DNA of 64,000 bases from Providencia zhijiangensis. Its GTDB lineage: Bacteria > Pseudomonadota > Gammaproteobacteria > Enterobacterales > Enterobacteriaceae. Positions 1-9,329 of the stretch are shown here, one piece after another (within the stretch, counting starts at the first letter, position 1; every line of letters starts with the position of its first letter). The notes under the pieces are model-generated. The model worked only from the letters and a program-made list of their open reading frames with translations. It ran no database searches and was not told the origin of the DNA. Where the stretch lies: the NCBI RefSeq assembly GCF_030315915.2, contig NZ_CP135990.1:1984001-2048000 (forward strand), written 5' to 3'. The position numbers and the translations under genes were made by a program.

Positions 1-411
1 AATAACGGCTTCAGCTTCATCACGGCTCATGTTTTCCAATAAACCCGTACTTACCGCAACCAAAGAAGCATCACGGCGTGCACCCGTTGCAAATGCGTTG
101 ATATCCGGTGCATGGTAAATTGCCACTTGTGGCATTTTGATACCCACTTGCTGGGATTGACGGCTAACAGTGTTAACTAACCACTGTTCCATCTCATTAC
201 GTGGATGTTCGATAACTTCACCACCAACGGACTTCAGCGCCATCCATTTGGACATGAGCAGCGACACAAACGCGCCACCAAAACCAAACAATGCCGCCAT
301 GATCAGCAGACCTTGAGCACTACTTCCACGTATCCCGGTTAAACTTAAAATAATCCCGAACACAAACATAACAGCTAAGTTTGTGAGCAAGAATAAAGCA
401 ATTCTCATCAT
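1..411 (-). CDS. htpX: Protease HtpX, N-terminal part (runs off the left edge)
   Basis: The first 137 codons of the inner-membrane zinc metalloprotease HtpX, which helps degrade misfolded membrane proteins. The start reads [14 protein letters not shown], matching the E. coli protein as I recall it. A second hydrophobic segment lies near residues 35-52, followed by the conserved stretch [20 protein letters not shown]. The fragment stops just before the expected HEISH zinc motif, which lies outside the window. An AAGGAA ribosome-binding site precedes the start. htpX next to prc matches the E. coli order; the repeat-protein gene in between is an insertion relative to that order. Confidence 0.95.
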   Translation of the reverse strand, partial: MMRIALFLLTNLAVMFVFGIILSLTGIRGSSAQGLLIMAALFGFGGAFVSLLMSKWMALKSVGGEVIEHPRNEMEQWLVNTVSRQSQQVGIKMPQVAIYHAPDINAFATGARRDASLVAVSTGLLENMSRDEAEAVI

Positions 412-542
412 TTTTTATAGGTTCCTTGGTCAAAACAAACATCACGACAAATTTACTTTATAAATAAGGTTTTTTCACACCATTTCAAGCCCATTAACAG
501 GAAAAAGCCATAAAATAACATATCTTTACACACAGGAATAAA

Positions 543-568
543 AAATGCCGTTTTAATAAACGGCATTT
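543..568 (-). terminator. Rho-independent terminator of the Lys/Ala repeat protein gene
   Basis: An 11-bp perfect stem (AAATGCCGTTT / AAACGGCATTT) with a 4-nt loop. Read on the minus strand it is followed by a T-rich tract. It lies 34 bp beyond the stop codon of the repeat-protein gene and upstream of htpX, so it separates the two units. Confidence 0.8.
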
Positions 569-601
569 AAATGATAGCGATAAGGCACTACGAGAAAATG
601 A

Positions 602-1372
602 TCAGCTCACTTTTCCTTTAGTTGGTTTGCCCTTAGAAACCTTTGCGGTTGTTTTAGCAGCAGCTTTAGCTTTATCGGCTTTCGCTTTATCCGCTTTCGC
701 TTTATCCGCTTTTGCTTTGTCTGCTTTATCTTTTGCTGCTTTGGTTTTGTCTTTCTCTACCGCTTTAGCTTTGTCGGCTTTTTCCTTCACCGCTTTAGAG
801 GTTTCCTTCTCTTTAGCCTTGGCTTTATCTGCTTTTTCTTTCACTGCTTTTGCAGATTCTTTGTCGGCAGTTTTAGCTTTATCTGCTTTCTCTTTTACAG
901 CTTTAGAGGTTTCTTTATCAGCAGCTTTGGCTTTATCCGCTTTCTCTTTTACAGCTTTAGAGGTCTCTTTCTCTGTTGCTTTTGCCTTATCTTTCACAGC
1001 TTTCGATGTTTCCTTCTCAGCTGCTTTAGCCTTATCAGTTGCTTTTGATGCTTTATCTTTTGCAGTTTTACTCATGTTGTCACCTGTCTCTTTGATAGAA
1101 TCTACCGCTGATGGTTTGCTGGACTGCTTTGCCACACCCGCCCCAATACCCGCACCAATACCTGCATTTTTATTGATTGAGTTTTTTAGTTCATTTGTAC
1201 AGACTTGCTCCGAACGACTGGTTGTTCCGTCATTACAGATAAATTGCCCGCCATCACAACGAGCAATTCCGCCTTTAGCGCCTGAACAAGGGTAGTTACT
1301 TGCATTCGCAGAACCCATTGACGACATCATGACCGCCATGACAGTTAATAAACCTACAGATAATTTACGCAT
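602..1372 (-). CDS. Exported protein with a four-cysteine domain and a long Lys/Ala/Glu repeat tail
   Basis: A 256-residue protein. Residues 1-24 form a signal peptide ending near SANA. Residues 25-60 hold four cysteines (about 29, 39, 46, 58) in a PCSGAKGGIARCDGG...CNDG pattern that resembles the short enterobacterial secreted protein YdcA as I recall it. After a Gly-rich linker, residues from about 98 to 245 are almost only K, A, E, D, T and S. They include four near-identical 18-residue units of the type KETSKAVKEKADKAKAAD, then about four ADKAK pentamers. Such sequence should form a very long charged helix, as in TolA domain II or LEA-like proteins. The basic end KGKPTKGKVS could bind acidic polymers. 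Function unknown; it has its own terminator and its place between htpX and prc is not the E. coli arrangement. Confidence 0.8.
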   Translation of the reverse strand: MRKLSVGLLTVMAVMMSSMGSANASNYPCSGAKGGIARCDGGQFICNDGTTSRSEQVCTNELKNSINKNAGIGAGIGAGVAKQSSKPSAVDSIKETGDNMSKTAKDKASKATDKAKAAEKETSKAVKDKAKATEKETSKAVKEKADKAKAADKETSKAVKEKADKAKTADKESAKAVKEKADKAKAKEKETSKAVKEKADKAKAVEKDKTKAAKDKADKAKADKAKADKAKADKAKAAAKTTAKVSKGKPTKGKVS

Positions 1373-1552
1373 TGTTTTGCCTCATTAATAAGGGATATTA
1401 CTAACTGAAGTGTAGGATACTTTTGAAAAAGCGAAAGAAAACCCAATAATTTTTTAAATAAAAATTTAAGTTTAGTTGAATTTAAGTCTGTAGATAAAAT
1501 ACCAAATAAAATAAATCACCTTAAAATCAATTAATTATGGTATTTTTAGATA

Positions 1553-1576
1553 TAAAAAAGCCAGCTTGCGCTGGCT
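1553..1576 (-). terminator. Rho-independent terminator downstream of prc
   Basis: The stem AGCCAGC-TTGC-GCTGGCT is followed on the minus strand by a run of six Ts. It lies 20 bp past the prc stop codon and closes the proQ-prc unit. Confidence 0.85.
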
Positions 1577-1595
1577 CTAAAAATACTTTTTATTT

Positions 1596-3641
1596 TTACT
1601 GCTTGGCACCAGAAAGCATCTTAGTGTTTTGATTCGAAAGGTCTATTGCCATTTTCACCGTTTCATCTAAATACGGATCTGGCGCTTCGTAATCTTTCGG
1701 TAAATCATCAATCGACTTCAATAATGGCTTGCCAAGTTTCGCATTGCGCTCATTAATGCGTTTCAGTTTGGTCGCATCAATTTCATCATCTTCTTTCTGA
1801 CGCTGAGCATAGTTCAGAGAAATCAGATTCTTAGTCGCTTTCAATGACTTGTAACGCGCAATATCTTCATCGATATATTTGAATTCAGGATCAACACTGA
1901 TACGGGCTAAATGCTTGGTTTTAATCGGAGATAAATCCGCGTTAATGTCCCCAGATTTAGTGTAATTCGCAGCCGGGATGCTATCCCAAGGCAATGCGTT
2001 ATCTTCAAAGCTTTCACCTGTTTCTGCTGGATCTTGCCCTGTTGGCATAACCACATCTGGCGTCACACCTTCACGCTGAGTACTTCCACCATTTACACGA
2101 TAGAACTTCTGGATAGTGTATTGCACTGAACCTAATGATGGCCATTCTGGTTTAAGCATTTGATCATAAACGCGGCTTAAACTTCTGTGCTGCTGTACAG
2201 TTCCTTTACCAAAAGTCGGTTCACCGACAATTAAAGCGCGGCCATAATCTTGCATTGCTGCAGCAAAAATTTCTGATGCGGAAGCACTAAAGCGATCAAC
2301 CAGAACCACTAATGGACCTTTGTAATAGATAACATCATCGTCATCCGCATCTTGGCGAACTTGACCATTGTTATCACGAACTTGAACAACCGGCCCTTTG
2401 TTAATAAACAGTCCAGATAATGCAACCGCTTCTGTTAATGCCCCGCCGCCATTACCGCGCAGGTCAATAACAAGAGCCGAAACATTCTCTTTCGCCATTT
2501 TTTGTAGTTCAGTTTTGACATCATTAGTCAAACCAACATAGAAACCTGGAATATCTAATACACCAACTTTCTCTTTACCTTGCTGTTTGATAGACAGTTT
2601 TACCGCTCTATCTTCCAGTCGGATCTGTTCGCGAACAATTGTCACAATACGTGGCTTAGCACCTTTCGTATCTGAAACAACTTCTAAACGAACTTGGCTA
2701 CCTTTTGGCCCTTTGATTAACGCGACGACGTCATCTAAACGCCAACCCACGACATCAACAATAGGTTTACCAACTTGACCAACACCAATGATTTTGTCGC
2801 CGACTTTTAATTCTTTGCTTTTAGCCGCAGGGCCACCCGCAACTAAAGAATTAATTGTCGTATTATCATCATCTTGTTGTAATACAGCACCAATCCCTTC
2901 AAGGGATAAACTCATTTCTGAGTTAAATTGTTCAGTGCTACGAGGTGATAAATAACTGGTATGTGGGTCAATTTCGCGAGCAAACGCATTCATGATTAAT
3001 TGGAATACGTCTTCGCTTTGTGCCTGAGATAAGCGTTTCAATGCAAAATTGTAACGCTTAGTCAGTTTGTCTTTGATCTCTTTGTCATCTTTGCCCGTTA
3101 ATTTCAAACTCAACCAATCATAGCGGACTTTTTGATCCCATAAACGGTCTAGTTCTTCTTTATCTTTCGGCCAAGGTGCTTTAGTTCGATCAACTTCAAT
3201 AGAATCCGTCGCGTTTAAATCAATCGGTTGATCTAAACGCGCGAGTGCATATTTGAAACGTTCAAAACGACGTTGCTGAGAAAGGTTATACAGGTCATAG
3301 AACTTATCTAACTTGCCATCTTCAAGCCATTCACCCGTTTTTGCTTTATCTTTTGCATACTGGTCAACATCGGATTGAAGTAAAACATTATGCCCGTAAT
3401 CAATCATATTGAGATAACGGTCAAATATTTTCCCAGAAAACTCTTTGTCTAAATCGAATTGGCGATAGTGAGAACGCGTAAAACGCGATGTCACCCGCTC
3501 ACTCACGGTACCGTGCTGTGTATTCTGCTTTAAAAGAGGTAACTGAGCAGCAGTGACCGGAGTCACTGCCTGAGTATTAGCTATTGCAGTGCCGAAAGTC
3601 GCGAGACTCACAACAAATGCAACTTTGAGTAATTTGTTCAT
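1596..3641 (-). CDS. prc: Tail-specific periplasmic protease Prc (Tsp)
   Basis: A 681-residue carboxy-terminal processing protease, essentially the E. coli length of 682. It has a cleavable signal peptide (ending near TAIANTQA), an N-terminal helical domain, a PDZ domain at roughly residues 240-330 and the S41 peptidase core. The catalytic serine lies in DRFSASASEIFAAA near residue 454 and the lysine in GEPTFGKGTVQ near residue 477. Family knowledge: with the adaptor NlpI, Prc trims peptidoglycan hydrolases such as MepS and processes PBP3. It starts 19 bp after proQ and is preceded by GGAGGT, so the two are probably co-transcribed. Confidence 0.97.
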   Translation of the reverse strand: MNKLLKVAFVVSLATFGTAIANTQAVTPVTAAQLPLLKQNTQHGTVSERVTSRFTRSHYRQFDLDKEFSGKIFDRYLNMIDYGHNVLLQSDVDQYAKDKAKTGEWLEDGKLDKFYDLYNLSQQRRFERFKYALARLDQPIDLNATDSIEVDRTKAPWPKDKEELDRLWDQKVRYDWLSLKLTGKDDKEIKDKLTKRYNFALKRLSQAQSEDVFQLIMNAFAREIDPHTSYLSPRSTEQFNSEMSLSLEGIGAVLQQDDDNTTINSLVAGGPAAKSKELKVGDKIIGVGQVGKPIVDVVGWRLDDVVALIKGPKGSQVRLEVVSDTKGAKPRIVTIVREQIRLEDRAVKLSIKQQGKEKVGVLDIPGFYVGLTNDVKTELQKMAKENVSALVIDLRGNGGGALTEAVALSGLFINKGPVVQVRDNNGQVRQDADDDDVIYYKGPLVVLVDRFSASASEIFAAAMQDYGRALIVGEPTFGKGTVQQHRSLSRVYDQMLKPEWPSLGSVQYTIQKFYRVNGGSTQREGVTPDVVMPTGQDPAETGESFEDNALPWDSIPAANYTKSGDINADLSPIKTKHLARISVDPEFKYIDEDIARYKSLKATKNLISLNYAQRQKEDDEIDATKLKRINERNAKLGKPLLKSIDDLPKDYEAPDPYLDETVKMAIDLSNQNTKMLSGAKQ

Positions 3642-3660
3642 GACCTGAGTGACCTCCGTA

Positions 3661-4347
3661 TCAGAACTTTAAATGTTCCGCGCGCACAATCATTGCCAGA
3701 CCAGATGGCAATTGAACCCTAACACCATCTTTGGCAATTTCCAGCACAGAGGCATCCATCATACTGCTACCCACTTTCACTTTCAGAGTCTGACCGACTT
3801 TCAGTGTGTTGATATCAGTAACTGATTTCAAATTCTCTTCAGCTGGGTTGCTACGAGGTTTTTTCGGAGCTGTATTTTGTGGGCGTTCTTTTTTGTCTGA
3901 TGGACGGCGACGAGATGTGCTCTCTTTGTTCGCATCATTTTGACGAGGTGCTTTGTCGCTAGGCTTTTTCGCAGCAGGACGCTTTTGCGTTTTTTGTTGC
4001 TCTGCGCGTTGCGCTTGGACTCTCGCTTTCGCTTCAGCTAATTGTTGACGCGCATGGGCAATGTGCTCTGCATCTAATTCACCGCAGTCATCTCCATTTA
4101 AGTCAACACGTTTTGCGCCTTCTTTAACACCGTAAAGGTAACGCCAGCTAGAGGTATACATGCGTAACGCAGAACGTAATTGCGTTTTGCTAATACCATC
4201 TTCTTCGCTCAAGTTCCCTACGATATCTTGAAAAATTCCGACTTTAAGCGGACGTGCTTCGCCTTCAGCGATAAAACAGCGTGGAAAACGCTCTGCCAAA
4301 AATGCGATAACTTCTTTACTACTATTCAACTTAGGTTGATTTTCCAT
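3661..4347 (-). CDS. proQ: RNA chaperone ProQ
   Basis: A 228-residue FinO-domain RNA chaperone that binds structured 3' ends of mRNAs and sRNAs. The start [20 protein letters not shown] equals the E. coli N-terminus; a longer frame exists upstream, but this ATG is the family start. The FinO domain covers about residues 5-120 ([13 protein letters not shown] is characteristic). A Lys/Arg/Pro-rich linker follows, then the C-terminal Tudor-like domain ([10 protein letters not shown] ... [19 protein letters not shown]). prc follows directly on the same strand and msrC lies upstream, as in E. coli. Confidence 0.97.
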   Translation of the reverse strand: MENQPKLNSSKEVIAFLAERFPRCFIAEGEARPLKVGIFQDIVGNLSEEDGISKTQLRSALRMYTSSWRYLYGVKEGAKRVDLNGDDCGELDAEHIAHARQQLAEAKARVQAQRAEQQKTQKRPAAKKPSDKAPRQNDANKESTSRRRPSDKKERPQNTAPKKPRSNPAEENLKSVTDINTLKVGQTLKVKVGSSMMDASVLEIAKDGVRVQLPSGLAMIVRAEHLKF

Positions 4348-4457
4348 GAAATTTCCTGATAACAACGATTTTGCCAACCTCACGGGCATGAACAAGCGGA
4401 CATTATAATCGTGTTGCTGACAATTGCCACGTTCCTATTGATTTTACATACCAATAA

Positions 4458-4940
4458 TTAATAATATTTTGGTATAGAACACATCGCCAAGTGCTGGCAT
4501 AACTGGTCTGTAAGGTATTGAAGCCCTTTTTCATCTTCTTCATCGAATTGACCGATATTTGGGCTATCGATGTCTAAAACCCCAATTATCTTGCCATTTA
4601 CACTCAGAGGGAAGACGATTTCCGAGTTACTTGCCGCATCACATGCGATGTGACCTGGGAAAGCATGCACATCTTCCACACGCTGAACTCGCGCTTCAGA
4701 AAATGCAGCACCACAGACGCCTTTATCGAACGAGATCCGTACACAAGCGACTTTGCCTTGGAAGGGTCCGAGAACCAGCTCCTTTCCATCACTCAAGTAA
4801 AAACCAGCCCAGTTGATACCGGATAAACGTTCAAATAATAACGCACTGCTATTTGCCAAACTGGCAATTAAATCATACTCTCCAGCGAGAAGTGCAGATA
4901 AACTATCTGAAAGTTCGAGATAATACTTCTTTTTATCCAT
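4458..4940 (-). CDS. msrC: Free methionine-(R)-sulfoxide reductase
   Basis: A 160-residue single GAF-domain enzyme (YebR/fRMsr) that reduces free methionine-R-sulfoxide, with thioredoxin as the usual donor. The conserved cysteines are visible in GKVACVRISFDKGVCGAAF and GHIACDAASNSEIVFPL, corresponding to the catalytic and resolving cysteines of the family. The substrate-pocket stretch GVLDIDSPN is also present. It is divergently arranged with letA across about 130 bp, the E. coli arrangement. Confidence 0.94.
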   Translation of the reverse strand: MDKKKYYLELSDSLSALLAGEYDLIASLANSSALLFERLSGINWAGFYLSDGKELVLGPFQGKVACVRISFDKGVCGAAFSEARVQRVEDVHAFPGHIACDAASNSEIVFPLSVNGKIIGVLDIDSPNIGQFDEEDEKGLQYLTDQLCQHLAMCSIPKYY

Positions 4941-5071
4941 ATTTATTTTCAGTTATACATAAACAAGTAAAAAATATTAGTAAGCGTAGACCGTAGGTTA
5001 GCAAGTTGTCACTTTTACGTAAATTTTTTTACACTAGATTACAAGCAAATTAATTCATACAATGAATATAT

Positions 5072-6298
5072 ATGACCCACATTAATCATACTGCCATGAA
5101 TTTGCAACGTTGTTGCCATTGTAACCAAAAAATAGTGACTCCGCCTTTTCGACCACGGCAAGTCATTGTTTGCCCAAGATGTTCTAGTCAATTAAATGAT
5201 GGGCGTTCATGGTCACTCCGTCGTCTTGCTCTATTATCTATCACTTTACTGCTTCTTGCGCCCATCGCTTTTTGGCAGCCATTGATTTCTATTCATCTAT
5301 TTGGCATCCAAATCAATGCTAATGTGCTTGATGGTATCCGCTTAATTAGCGAGCAAGGTGACCCTTTTACCGCCAGCATTGTGGCTTTTTGTGCGATAGC
5401 AGCACCGCTACTTTTGCCTATTTCGATTTTATCTTTGGTATTAGCGCGTTACCTGTCCATCAACATGCGTCCCATTTTACTGATGATGAAGCATCTCAAA
5501 GAGTGGGTCATGCTGGATGTCTATCTTGTCGGTTTGGGTATCGCCGCGATTAAAATGCAAGATTACGCGACGGTTTCTGTCGGGCACGGGTTGATTGCGT
5601 TTAGCACAATGTCTGTGATTAGTATTATTATTTTAATCCATATTAATCTCGATGAACTGTGGCGACGGCTTTATCCTTTAGAGGAAAATGCAGATGCTCC
5701 TCATGCAGAAACCTGCCTAGCCTGCCATTTTACTGGCGAACCCAATAAGAAAGGCAAGTGCCAGCGCTGCCACCGTCCACTTCACCATCGCGAACCTTTA
5801 AGCTTACAAAAAACATGGGCCGCACTGATTGCCGCCATGGTGTTGTTGATCCCTGCTAACCTACTGCCCATTTCGACGTTTTATTTAAATGGGCGACGCT
5901 TAGAAGACACGATTTACTCCGGTGTTGTTTCCTTAATTGACTCAGGAAACTGGCCTATTGCCATTATCGTTTTTATTGCCAGTATTTTGGTGCCCTTCGT
6001 GAAGATTATCATCATGATACTGTTACTATTTTCAATTCAACTTAAAAGCCATACAGACCCTGTGTTACGGATGAAATTGCTGAAATTCGTTTCATGGATT
6101 GGGCGTTGGTCGATGTTAGATTTATTCGTCATCGCCTTGATGATGACCTTAGTTAACCGCGATATGCTAATGTCATTTACGATGGGACCTGCGGCTTTAT
6201 ATTTTGGTACCGCTGTTATTTTAACTATCCTTGCTGTTGAGTGGTTGGACAGTCGATTAATTTGGGATTCTTATGGAAAATCAAAACCATCAAAGTGA
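5072..6298 (+). CDS. letA: Inner-membrane lipid-transport protein LetA (PqiA family)
   Basis: A 408-residue PqiA-family membrane protein, partner of LetB in phospholipid movement across the periplasm. Two zinc-ribbon modules are visible: CCHCNQ...CPRC near the N-terminus and CLACHFTGEP...CQRC in the central loop. Each is followed by a block of transmembrane helices. Family stretches such as HLKEWVMLD-YLVGLG and WIGRWSMLDLFVIAL occur in the two halves, showing the internal duplication. There is no clear Shine-Dalgarno at the chosen ATG; an ATG at 5096 is an alternative start. letB begins inside its 3' end (26-bp overlap), which indicates translational coupling. Confidence 0.95.
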   Translation: MTHINHTAMNLQRCCHCNQKIVTPPFRPRQVIVCPRCSSQLNDGRSWSLRRLALLSITLLLLAPIAFWQPLISIHLFGIQINANVLDGIRLISEQGDPFTASIVAFCAIAAPLLLPISILSLVLARYLSINMRPILLMMKHLKEWVMLDVYLVGLGIAAIKMQDYATVSVGHGLIAFSTMSVISIIILIHINLDELWRRLYPLEENADAPHAETCLACHFTGEPNKKGKCQRCHRPLHHREPLSLQKTWAALIAAMVLLIPANLLPISTFYLNGRRLEDTIYSGVVSLIDSGNWPIAIIVFIASILVPFVKIIIMILLLFSIQLKSHTDPVLRMKLLKFVSWIGRWSMLDLFVIALMMTLVNRDMLMSFTMGPAALYFGTAVILTILAVEWLDSRLIWDSYGKSKPSK

Positions 6299-8612
6299 AA
6301 CTTCAGATGAAGTTTCGGAGGTTATCAGCCGTAAAAGGACGACAATCTCGCCCTTTTGGCTGCTTCCCATCATCGCGATCATGATCGCAGGCTGGCTGCT
6401 ATTCCAACAATGGGTGGAGCGTGGCACGCAAATTACAATTCAATTTTCATCCGCCTCTGGCGTTGTTGCAGGTCGAACGCCAATTCGCTACCAAGGTGTG
6501 GATGTCGGCATGGTACAAACCGTCTCTATCAGTGATGATATGAAAAGCGTCATTGTTACCGCCAATGTGAATAAAGACATGCGCTCTGCACTCACTTCAG
6601 GAACGCGTTTTTGGCTGGTAACACCTAAAGCCTCTCTAGCCGGCGTATCAGGCTTAGATGCTCTGGTAGGTGGGAACTATATTGGTATGCAACCAAGCAC
6701 TGGCTCGCCAAAATCCCAATTTGTAGCGCTCGATACACCACCTCAGCGAAACTTAAATGAAGGTGAATTACTGATTTACCTCACCGCGAAAGATTTAGGC
6801 GCATTAAACGAAAACTCCCCCGTTTATTACCGTAAAGTTCCGGTCGGTTATATTTCTGATTACTCCTTATTACCTGAAAATAAAGGCGTCTCCATCGCGG
6901 TTATTATTAAAAAGCGCTACGTTAATCTCGTCCGGTCAGATAGCCAATTTTGGAATATCTCAGGTATTGAAGGTGGCTTCGACCTGAATACTGGCGCCAG
7001 CATCAAAATGGAAAGCCTGTCGGCAGTGATCAATGGCGCTGTCGCATTTGATTCCCCAGAAAATAGCCTGCCAGCACAAACAGGGCAACAATATGAATTG
7101 CAGCCGAGTAAAGAGGATGTCAAACCGCTTGATCAGCAAGGCAATATAGACTTGCAACTGACCCTCACCGCATTGGATACCTTCGGGGTAAATGTGGGGC
7201 AACCTGTTATCTATCGCGGAATAAAAATCGGTGAAGTGTTACAACGTCACTTAACGAATGACAATGTTCAGTTCCAAATTGCCGTGTTTAATGAATTTAA
7301 ACATTTGGTTAAACAGGACAGTAAATTTGTCGCCAATAGCCGTGTCGATGTGCAGTTAGGTATGAGCGGATTACAATTCCAAGGCGCTACGCCGCAAGAG
7401 TGGCTAGAAGGCGGCCTACATATCATTCCGGGGAAAGGTAAAGATACATTACCAGACTCATTCCCGTTATATCGTACCGATGAAAATGCCAAGGCGGATA
7501 TTTTAGGTTCCGCACCGCCGACCACCATTACGCTAAACACCAATACCCTTCCCGACATTCAACAAGGTTCAGTGGTGTTATATCGCCAATTTGAAGTCGG
7601 TAAAATTGTGTCGATTAAACCAAACAATGACGGCTTTGCAGTGAATGTGTATATCTCAGGGCAATACCGTAACTTATTGACCCCACAAAGCGTATTCTGG
7701 GCTGAAGGTGGTGCTAAAGTTCAGTTAAATGCTGGAGGTTTAACGGTTCAAGCTTCCCCACTCAGCCGTGCTTTTAGTGGTGCGATTAGTTTTGATAATA
7801 TTCAAACTGGCTCATTAGATACTTCACGCCAACATACACTTTACCCATCAGAAACTGCGGCAAAAGCGATTGGTAGTGCGGTAACACTGACAACCTTTGA
7901 TGCGTCTAAACTCTCCGAAGGCATGCCTATTCGTTATTTAGGTATTAACATCGGGCAAATCGAATCACTGAAGCTGTCTGCGGATAATCGTGAAGTGAAA
8001 GCAAAAGCAATTTTGTATCCTGAATATGTGGAGAATTTCACCAAAATTGGCAGCCGTTTTGCCATTGTCACTCCTGAGCTTTCTCCATCGGGGGTTAACA
8101 ACCTCGATACACTGATCCAACCGTATATCAGTGCAGAGCCAGGACGCAGTAATAAGAGCCGTTTCCAATTTGAATTGCAAACTGCCAACATCACAGATTC
8201 CCGTTATCTCGATGGTCTCACCATTATCCTTGATGCTAGTGAGGCAGGTTCTATTCAGGTAGGAACGCCAATTCTGTTTAGAGGATTAGAGATCGGAACC
8301 GTCACCGGACTTTATTTGGGAGAGCTTTCCGATCGCGTTTATGTTGCAACGCGTATAGGTAAAGAATACCAATATCTGATCCGTGATAATACCCAGTTCT
8401 GGTTATCTTCAGGCTACAACCTCGCCTTTGGCTTAACAGGTGGCGTGGTGAAAAGCGGCACATTCAAGCAGTTTGTTCGTGGTGGAATCTCGCTGGCAAC
8501 CCCGCCAACAGTGCCATTGGCACCTAAAGCCAAGCCGGATCAGCATTTCATTCTGAAATTAGAGCCACCAGCGGACTGGTTAGACTGGGGAACCCCTATC
8601 CCCAAAAAATAA
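6273..8612 (+). CDS. letB: MCE tunnel protein LetB, six MCE domains
   Basis: A 779-residue protein with one N-terminal transmembrane helix (about residues 27-46) and a periplasmic array of MCE domains that form a lipid-transport tunnel between membranes. I can count six MCE repeats. Their signatures are IRYQGVDVGMV, VYYRKVPVGYI, VIYRGIKIGEV, VLYRQFEVGKI, IRYLGINIGQI and ILFRGLEIGTV, spaced about 110-120 residues apart. E. coli LetB (YebT) is about 877 residues with seven such rings, so this homologue is one ring shorter. It overlaps letA and ends just before a strong terminator. Confidence 0.95.
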   Translation: MENQNHQSETSDEVSEVISRKRTTISPFWLLPIIAIMIAGWLLFQQWVERGTQITIQFSSASGVVAGRTPIRYQGVDVGMVQTVSISDDMKSVIVTANVNKDMRSALTSGTRFWLVTPKASLAGVSGLDALVGGNYIGMQPSTGSPKSQFVALDTPPQRNLNEGELLIYLTAKDLGALNENSPVYYRKVPVGYISDYSLLPENKGVSIAVIIKKRYVNLVRSDSQFWNISGIEGGFDLNTGASIKMESLSAVINGAVAFDSPENSLPAQTGQQYELQPSKEDVKPLDQQGNIDLQLTLTALDTFGVNVGQPVIYRGIKIGEVLQRHLTNDNVQFQIAVFNEFKHLVKQDSKFVANSRVDVQLGMSGLQFQGATPQEWLEGGLHIIPGKGKDTLPDSFPLYRTDENAKADILGSAPPTTITLNTNTLPDIQQGSVVLYRQFEVGKIVSIKPNNDGFAVNVYISGQYRNLLTPQSVFWAEGGAKVQLNAGGLTVQASPLSRAFSGAISFDNIQTGSLDTSRQHTLYPSETAAKAIGSAVTLTTFDASKLSEGMPIRYLGINIGQIESLKLSADNREVKAKAILYPEYVENFTKIGSRFAIVTPELSPSGVNNLDTLIQPYISAEPGRSNKSRFQFELQTANITDSRYLDGLTIILDASEAGSIQVGTPILFRGLEIGTVTGLYLGELSDRVYVATRIGKEYQYLIRDNTQFWLSSGYNLAFGLTGGVVKSGTFKQFVRGGISLATPPTVPLAPKAKPDQHFILKLEPPADWLDWGTPIPKK

Positions 8613-8620
8613 TCCCTAAC

Positions 8621-8655
8621 AAGGCGTCATGTTTCTCAGCATGACGCCTTTTTTA
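8621..8655 (+). terminator. Rho-independent terminator of letAB
   Basis: A 10-bp perfect stem (AGGCGTCATG / CATGACGCCT) with an 8-nt loop, followed by TTTTTTATT. It lies 9 bp after the letB stop codon. Confidence 0.9.
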
Positions 8656-8762
8656 TTATCCACTACTGAAAATATATTTTGGAAATGAATTCCATTTATA
8701 CTATGCTTAATTTCGTTGGGCTGATTTTTTATTGTAAAAATAAAGAGTAAAGAGGAAATGTT

Positions 8763-8996
8763 ATGAGCATAGTTAAATTGAAAATCTCTTCCTATGAAAT
8801 CAATGATGCCGTTATGGCTGATAAGCGTAGTGATACTGTGAGTATTCCTTGCGATTCCGATTCTGAATTTTGCATGCAACTGGATGGCTGGGATGAACAC
8901 ACGAGTATCCCTGCGACACTGGATGAAAAACCGGTTCTGCTCTATCGTCAGCGTTATGATAAAGAAAATCATCATTGGCTAATGAGAATTGCTTGA
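8763..8996 (+). CDS. yebV: Small conserved protein YebV
   Basis: A 77-residue soluble protein of unknown function. It matches E. coli YebV as I recall it: IPCDSDSEFCMQLDGWDEHT and the ending HHWLMRIA correspond to IPCKSDPDLCMQLDAWD and the -IMRLA end. The location downstream of letB is also conserved. AGAGGA precedes the ATG at good spacing. It is a single-gene unit between the letB terminator and sdsR, which converges on it. Confidence 0.9.
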   Translation: MSIVKLKISSYEINDAVMADKRSDTVSIPCDSDSEFCMQLDGWDEHTSIPATLDEKPVLLYRQRYDKENHHWLMRIA

Positions 8997-9041
8997 TGAA
9001 GATGGTGGTATTCAATAGAACGGTCAGATGGGAAATAATAC

Positions 9042-9138
9042 AAAAAAAAGAGGCCTGGTAGATTCCGATTACCGGGCCTTGGGAAATGGCTCTGGCAGAG
9101 CCGTGCGCTAAAATTGCCATTGAGACGTAACAAAGTAC
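9042..9138 (-). ncRNA. sdsR: Small RNA SdsR (RyeB)
   Basis: The minus strand contains TTTTAGCGCACGGCTCT and AGAGCCATTTCCC, the signature segments of SdsR, the sigma-S-dependent Hfq/ProQ-associated sRNA. A GC-rich terminator hairpin follows (GGCCCGGTA ... TACCAGGCC) and then CTCTTTTTTTT. A -10-like TAGTAT at 9150-9145 places the 5' end near 9138, giving about 97 nt against about 104 in E. coli. The location beside yebY is also conserved. The 5' end is inferred. The conserved hairpin GGCTCTGCCAGAGCC is intact. Confidence 0.9.
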
Positions 9139-9329
9139 TCCCTAATACTAGCGTTCAGCTTACGTTCTTACCACTTAAATTAGCAATTATTTTACATATT
9201 TTTAACACAATTTATTGCTTAATTTTCCAAGATTGAACTATTTGCATGATAAGTTAAACCTATCTAAGCAATCAGTAAACCTTTCAATTGCCATCTCCTT
9301 GATCTTTCTAGCTAAAGGCTAACAACACC

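Noticed and set aside
627-1295. A 222-residue plus-strand frame opposite the Lys/Ala repeat protein
   Set aside because: It is an artefact of the low-complexity repeat on the other strand (Leu/Ser/Ala/Phe mirror repeats) and lacks an RBS.
8812-9120. Minus-strand frame of 102 residues across yebV and sdsR
   Set aside because: It overlaps yebV, which is conserved, and the sdsR RNA gene; no RBS and no recognisable protein features.
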